Assembly: GCF_902168175.1 (NCBI RefSeq)
Contig: NZ_CABHOU010000106.1
Location: forward strand, 1 to 43,953
Origin: an uncultured Chitinophaga sp.
GTDB lineage: Bacteria > Bacteroidota > Bacteroidia > Chitinophagales > Chitinophagaceae
DNA: 43,953 nucleotides
Direction: 5' to 3'
In this document: one piece after another, positions 41,049-43,953 of the stretch
Layout: each line of letters starts with the position of its first letter
Numbering within the stretch: position 1 is the first letter of the stretch
The notes under the pieces: model-generated
Told to the model about the DNA's origin: nothing
The model's database searches: none
What the model saw: the letters and a program-made list of their open reading frames with translations, nothing else
Position numbers and translations under genes: made by a program

Positions 41049-42506
41049 TTATTTTCGCCCATTGATGTATTTTATTGTGAAATCCAAAATTTCATCGGTT
41101 CCCGTAAAAATATTATCGCTAACAATTTCATCTGGAGTCACGCCTTTAAGGGCTCTTTTTCCATTTGGTCTTACAATAAATGCCTTTGGATAAGAAACAT
41201 ATAGCTGTGAATTAGGCAATTTGAACTCATGAGTAGCCCCATAACTTGAAGCAACATCAGCTGTTGGCTCGCCAATCACAACTCCGAAGTTATAATCCTG
41301 AATTATTGCCGCAATTGATACAGTATTTGAATAACTATACCTATCTACCAAAACATATACGTTGCCATCAAAATGCAAAGAATCTGTTCTTGGAGAGTAG
41401 TTTTGAAATGAAACCTTAAATATCTCTCCATCTTTTTTTGTAAGTATCTGGTTTTTCAAATCTTGAAGTGAAGAATCTTTTACATCCTTCCAGAACTGCT
41501 TTGTGATACTGCTTGTCTTAACGCTAAATTCTGAGCAGAACCAAAAAGGTTTTGTAGCAAAATATGCAATCATAGGGTCACTGAAGGCATTATCACCCCC
41601 GGGGTTTCCTCGTAAATCAATGATGAGGCAACGAGATTTGGCTTTATGGATTTCTTTGAACGACGAGTCAATAAATGATAGAAACTCATTTGTTTCAAAA
41701 GTTTTATGTTCAGAAGTATTTCCACTAGATTGATTGTTTATAAATATACCTGGATGTAAATATGCAATAGCCCCTATAAATTTAAATTCTCTGTTTAAAT
41801 TAAATACTGATTTCTGTTTGCTTGCTCTTTGTTCATAATCTGAGGCTTTCATGCTTTTGATTATTACGCTTTTAATACTTCCTTCTTTATTCTTTATTTG
41901 GATTAAATATTGATTACTGTTGCCATGTATCCACCAATATACCCTGGGAAAATTGAATAAATCTAACAATGTATTTTTTATATCAGTCCCCTCTCCCGAT
42001 AAAAAATCATACACTTCTTTTAATTTAACATTTATGGGTACACTATCAATTGATAAAACTTCATCACCTTTTTGAATGGAAAGATCGCTTGAATAATTGT
42101 CAATAATAAAAACCCGATTGTTTGTGATAGTAACATTAAATGGAAATAAAGTGGCACTACTTTGATTGTTTTTGTCAAAGTAAAGATTCCAGGGAAAACT
42201 CATATTACAATGAGCAAGCTTAGAAAGTGCTGCAAATGGCTGAAACAGTCGTGTTATTTGAAGTAGTGTTAAACTATCGTTTATAGAATTATAAGTTTTT
42301 TCATACTGCCTTTCAAATACCTCTTTTTTTGTATTCACATAAAGGTTATAATGAGTTTGTTCAAGCGTTTTATAAAAATGCTCAAAATCTTCTTTTACCT
42401 CTGAGGCAGAAAATTTTGTTCTTTGTTCAGATTGGTCGCTTTGAGCTGAACATATTGATAAACTTGACAAAGTAATCAAACAGGTTAAAATAATAAGTCG
42501 AGTCAT
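41049..42506 (-). CDS. S41 family (C-terminal-processing-like) peptidase, island cassette E
   Basis: 485 residues with a Sec signal (cut near Ser-Ala at 20-21). The N-terminal part has a Phe-Ser-Ala-Ser-Glu-Val-Lys-Glu-Asp-Phe segment; a PDZ-like domain with Gly-Asp-Glu-Val-Leu-Ser-Ile lies near 140-160; the protease domain has Ile-Ile-Asp-Leu-Arg-Gly-Asn-Pro-Gly-Gly-Asp-Asn and the nucleophile region Asp-Arg-Tyr-Ser-Tyr-Ser-Asn-Thr with Gly-Glu-Pro-Thr further on. It is a serine protease outside the cytoplasm. Base composition is AT-rich, as in the cassettes, unlike core S41 genes of the group. Confidence 0.88.
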   Translation of the reverse strand: MTRLIILTCLITLSSLSICSAQSDQSEQRTKFSASEVKEDFEHFYKTLEQTHYNLYVNTKKEVFERQYEKTYNSINDSLTLLQITRLFQPFAALSKLAHCNMSFPWNLYFDKNNQSSATLFPFNVTITNNRVFIIDNYSSDLSIQKGDEVLSIDSVPINVKLKEVYDFLSGEGTDIKNTLLDLFNFPRVYWWIHGNSNQYLIQIKNKEGSIKSVIIKSMKASDYEQRASKQKSVFNLNREFKFIGAIAYLHPGIFINNQSSGNTSEHKTFETNEFLSFIDSSFKEIHKAKSRCLIIDLRGNPGGDNAFSDPMIAYFATKPFWFCSEFSVKTSSITKQFWKDVKDSSLQDLKNQILTKKDGEIFKVSFQNYSPRTDSLHFDGNVYVLVDRYSYSNTVSIAAIIQDYNFGVVIGEPTADVASSYGATHEFKLPNSQLYVSYPKAFIVRPNGKRALKGVTPDEIVSDNIFTGTDEILDFTIKYINGRK

Positions 42507-42786
42507 TGGATTAATATTTTGTACGAAAGTATTCGTATATTATTGAAAAAAATACTTTTGCTTAATTAAACTTTTCTTTGGGTCATAATTGTAACGGAGT
42601 AATGTTGGATAGATAATAGAAAGTTGTGTCAAATGGCCTACAACGAACAGGGCGTGCTGCTGTGCTAATATTCCGTGGTTCTTCAGCCCGGACTGTTGCT
42701 GAGTAAGTTAATGCAGTTGATGTGTAAGGAAACAAGGACACCTTACTTTTATTAAAAATCATTGATTATTTATTCTGTGTAAGCTA

Positions 42787-42811
42787 TTAATAATCAATAT
42801 AGACTGGTTCG
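42787..42811 (+). repeat. Island half site 5
   Basis: CTGGTTCG at 42804 follows an AATAATCAAT-like flank as in the other sites, but CTGGGCAC is absent at the expected place. Confidence 0.45.
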
Positions 42812-42975
42812 TTTCTGGTTTCTATTAAGTCTTTTAGTTTTCATTATAATTATTAAGAATAAGAGATGTACTTTATTGTATTCAAGGTAATGCTCACAAT
42901 GTTCTTTTTCTCGTATACTTGCGTAGCGGAGATGTGAGCCTTTTGAGGGTCTAAGTCAGTTAATAACTTAACTTA

Positions 42976-43022
42976 CTAACAATCAATACCATTTGGTTCG
43001 AGAACCTACCGCTACTGGGCAC
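42976..43022 (+). repeat. Island site 6: tRNA-3'-end-like repeat, right end of island
   Basis: TTGGTTCGA at 42993 and CTGGGCAC at 43015 are 22 bp apart, with an ACAATCAAT flank before. It is the copy farthest from the tRNA and lies next to the core gene at 43094. Confidence 0.75.
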
Positions 43023-43030
43023 TTAAAAAT

Positions 43031-43060
43031 GTTGGAGATTTCTCCAACCCTTTCCTTTTT
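43031..43060 (+). terminator. Terminator of island site 6
   Basis: An 8-bp inverted repeat (43031-43038 with 43041-43048) and pyrimidine/T-rich tail begin 8 bp after CTGGGCAC. Confidence 0.6.
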
Positions 43061-43093
43061 ATATCTCTCCAAATCCTTTTCATATCCCTAACA

Positions 43094-43953
43094 TTACAAC
43101 CACGTAAACGGATCATCAGAAGAAATATGCGTAACCTTGATTCCCGGCAGTTTAGGCCTCAGCCACTCTGCAAAATATTCCATGCCGGGTTCTTCACTCA
43201 CGCTATGCCCCAAAACGATCAGCCCTTTCTTTTGTCCCAATAGGTTAGCGTCGCGGATATACTCAGCGGTTTCCCATTCAGACAATTCTCCGACTATCAA
43301 TACATCCGGCTTTTCGGTTTCAACTGCATTTACCTGCCGCTGTCCACCCCAGGCGCCGGGTAACAAAGCAACGCGTGTGCAGGACTGGTGCAGGTCGCCA
43401 ATAACCCGGATATGCGCAATACCCAATGAAGTTTTGAGGTGCTGCGCCAGTTGCTTTAAGGATATAGCTGGTATCTTGAACGACAGTTCTCCTGTTTTAT
43501 AGTAAGGCGCCCAGCCCGCTTTTTTGGCTACGCCATAGATCACTGCATCGGGTTTTAAAGAGTGACAGTAGTCGTGAAAACGCCAGATGGCTATCTTGTG
43601 TTTGTCGAGCAATTCCAGCTTTTGCCGCAGTACATCATTGTCCTTCACCCATTCTTTTTCGTCTTTGTGGTTGTAGAAAGAAGGTTCGTGCGCGATGATG
43701 AAATTGGCATTACGTTTAATCGCTTCTTGTATGATCGCGATCGTGGGAAACATAGTCGTGATGATACCGGTGACCACCTGCGTGGGTTGCCCGCTTTTCA
43801 GGGTGTCGACGGTGTCTTTGATCGGCGACAGGTTGCCTTCTTTTAATACCAGGTCCATCACCTCCTGCACTGTCAGTTGTACACTGGCCGCGGCATGCAC
43901 CGGCTGCCAGCCTAGTAAAGCTAAACCTGCCGCAGCTTTACTGAGATTACCAA
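43094..43953 (-). CDS. Nif3-like dinuclear metal centre protein, exported (5' end outside window)
   Basis: The frame runs from the stop at 43094 to the window edge; 286 residues are visible. A GTG at 43900 is open, but upstream codons continue in frame as a typical Tat-like signal end (Asn-Leu-Ser-Lys-Ala-Ala-Ala-Gly-Leu-Ala-Leu-Leu-Gly ... Val-His-Ala-Ala-Ala), so the start lies beyond the window. The Nif3 pattern is seen in Ile-Ile-Ala-His-Glu-Pro-Ser-Phe-Tyr-Asn-His, Phe-His-Asp-Tyr-Cys-His-Ser, Gly-Glu-Leu-Ser-Glu-Trp-Glu and Leu-Gly-His-Ser-Val-Ser-Glu-Glu. It binds two metals; the function is unknown. It marks the core genome to the right of the island. Confidence 0.85.
   Translation of the reverse strand, partial: GNLSKAAAGLALLGWQPVHAAASVQLTVQEVMDLVLKEGNLSPIKDTVDTLKSGQPTQVVTGIITTMFPTIAIIQEAIKRNANFIIAHEPSFYNHKDEKEWVKDNDVLRQKLELLDKHKIAIWRFHDYCHSLKPDAVIYGVAKKAGWAPYYKTGELSFKIPAISLKQLAQHLKTSLGIAHIRVIGDLHQSCTRVALLPGAWGGQRQVNAVETEKPDVLIVGELSEWETAEYIRDANLLGQKKGLIVLGHSVSEEPGMEYFAEWLRPKLPGIKVTHISSDDPFTWL

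Larger units (their letters stand above)
32941..43060 (+). mobile_element. tRNA-Leu-anchored cassette island without integrase
   Basis: From the tRNA 3' end to just before the Nif3-like gene at 43094, five full copies and one half copy of a degenerate tRNA-3'-end-like site (34281, 37333, 40021, 40876, 42804 half, 42993) bound successive gene cassettes. The genes are more AT-rich than the surroundings and include nuclease-like and HEPN/DUF262 genes. No integrase, transposase or plasmid gene is present, so mobility would need a helper in trans, or the island is a fixed remnant. The boundaries are inferred from the sites. Confidence 0.6.
42507..43093. other. Intergenic stretch with island sites 5 and 6
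   Basis: 587 bp without a credible gene. It has the half site at 42787-42811, the last full site at 42976-43022 and the terminator at 43031-43060. The interval between the two sites (about 165 bp) carries no gene. Confidence 0.5.

Noticed and set aside
34264..43022. CRISPR array from the repeated GGTTCGA sites
   Set aside because: The copies are 0.2-3 kb apart with genes between and degenerate; there are no regular short spacers and no cas genes.
34264..43022. Further tRNA genes at the island sites
   Set aside because: The sites have only a T-loop-like word and an acceptor-3'-like word at the wrong spacing, with no D-arm, anticodon arm or pairing T-stem.
42507..43093. Integrase gene remnant at the right end of the island
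   Set aside because: No frame in this stretch shows tyrosine-recombinase motifs on either strand.
1..43953. Reassignment of TAG to a sense codon, suggested by three in-frame TAG codons
   Set aside because: TAG ends several intact genes (for example at 221, 6759, 18314 and 31008), and the in-frame stops lie in accessory genes that look like they are decaying.

Overview
The window looks like a chromosomal segment of a Bacteroidota bacterium, most likely a Chitinophaga-like member of the Chitinophagaceae. The evidence is a SusC/SusD pair, many Cys-lipoproteins of the Bacteroidota type, promoter boxes of the TAnnTTTG kind, mixed GC content and typical family content (GH172/DUF2961, DUF4466, RhuM, pirin). 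No replication origin, rRNA, CRISPR array, integrase or complete insertion sequence is visible.

Layout. (1) 1-4608: the 3' end of one gene, then a run of small, mostly membrane-anchored hypothetical proteins, one with a DUF2185/Imm33-like look. Three of these reading frames carry a single in-frame stop with clearly coding sequence continuing in the same frame (TAA at 594, TAG at 2316, TAG at 4110), so this looks like a decaying accessory cluster. (2) 4615-10060: ordinary housekeeping genes (GNATs, pirin, DinB-like, a DEAD-box helicase with DEVD in motif II, a CrtO-like membrane protein, a macro-domain protein). (3) 10332-20333: a polysaccharide utilisation locus. A perfect 16-bp LacI-type palindrome precedes susC, susD and two surface lipoproteins (one DUF4466), which end at a terminator. 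An alginate-lyase-family protein and a heparinase II/III-family protein follow, so a uronate-containing glycan is the likely substrate. (4) 20423-32795: rpiA, an FtsX/MacB-type permease, an MBL hydrolase, a GNAT, a VOC protein, a GH172 enzyme, lipoproteins, an AhpD/CMD-like protein paired with an ECF41-type sigma factor, a RhuM gene broken by an amber codon, a Tat-exported sugar isomerase/epimerase and a membrane protein. (5) 32878-43060: tRNA-Leu(CAG) followed by a 10-kb island. (6) 43094-end: a Nif3-like protein with a Tat-like signal, cut by the window edge.

The island is the most unusual part. Downstream of the tRNA-Leu there are five copies (plus one half copy) of a degenerate site made of CTGGTTCGA and CTGGGCAC, whose starts are exactly 22 bp apart. 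These two words are also present in the T-arm and acceptor 3' strand of the tRNA, 17 bp apart there. Four of the five full copies are followed within about 10-15 bp by an intrinsic terminator, and the fifth by one about 20 bp away; two of these terminators have the same stem as the tRNA terminator. The sites separate gene cassettes: an unknown 353-aa protein; a two-gene unit with a PD-(D/E)XK-like protein; a DUF262 + HEPN + GIY-YIG unit; a ferredoxin; and an S41 peptidase. No recombinase is present in the island. I read this as serial cassette accretion at a tRNA 3' end, with several defence-like modules as cargo; the two-gene PD-(D/E)XK unit is a candidate undescribed defence system.
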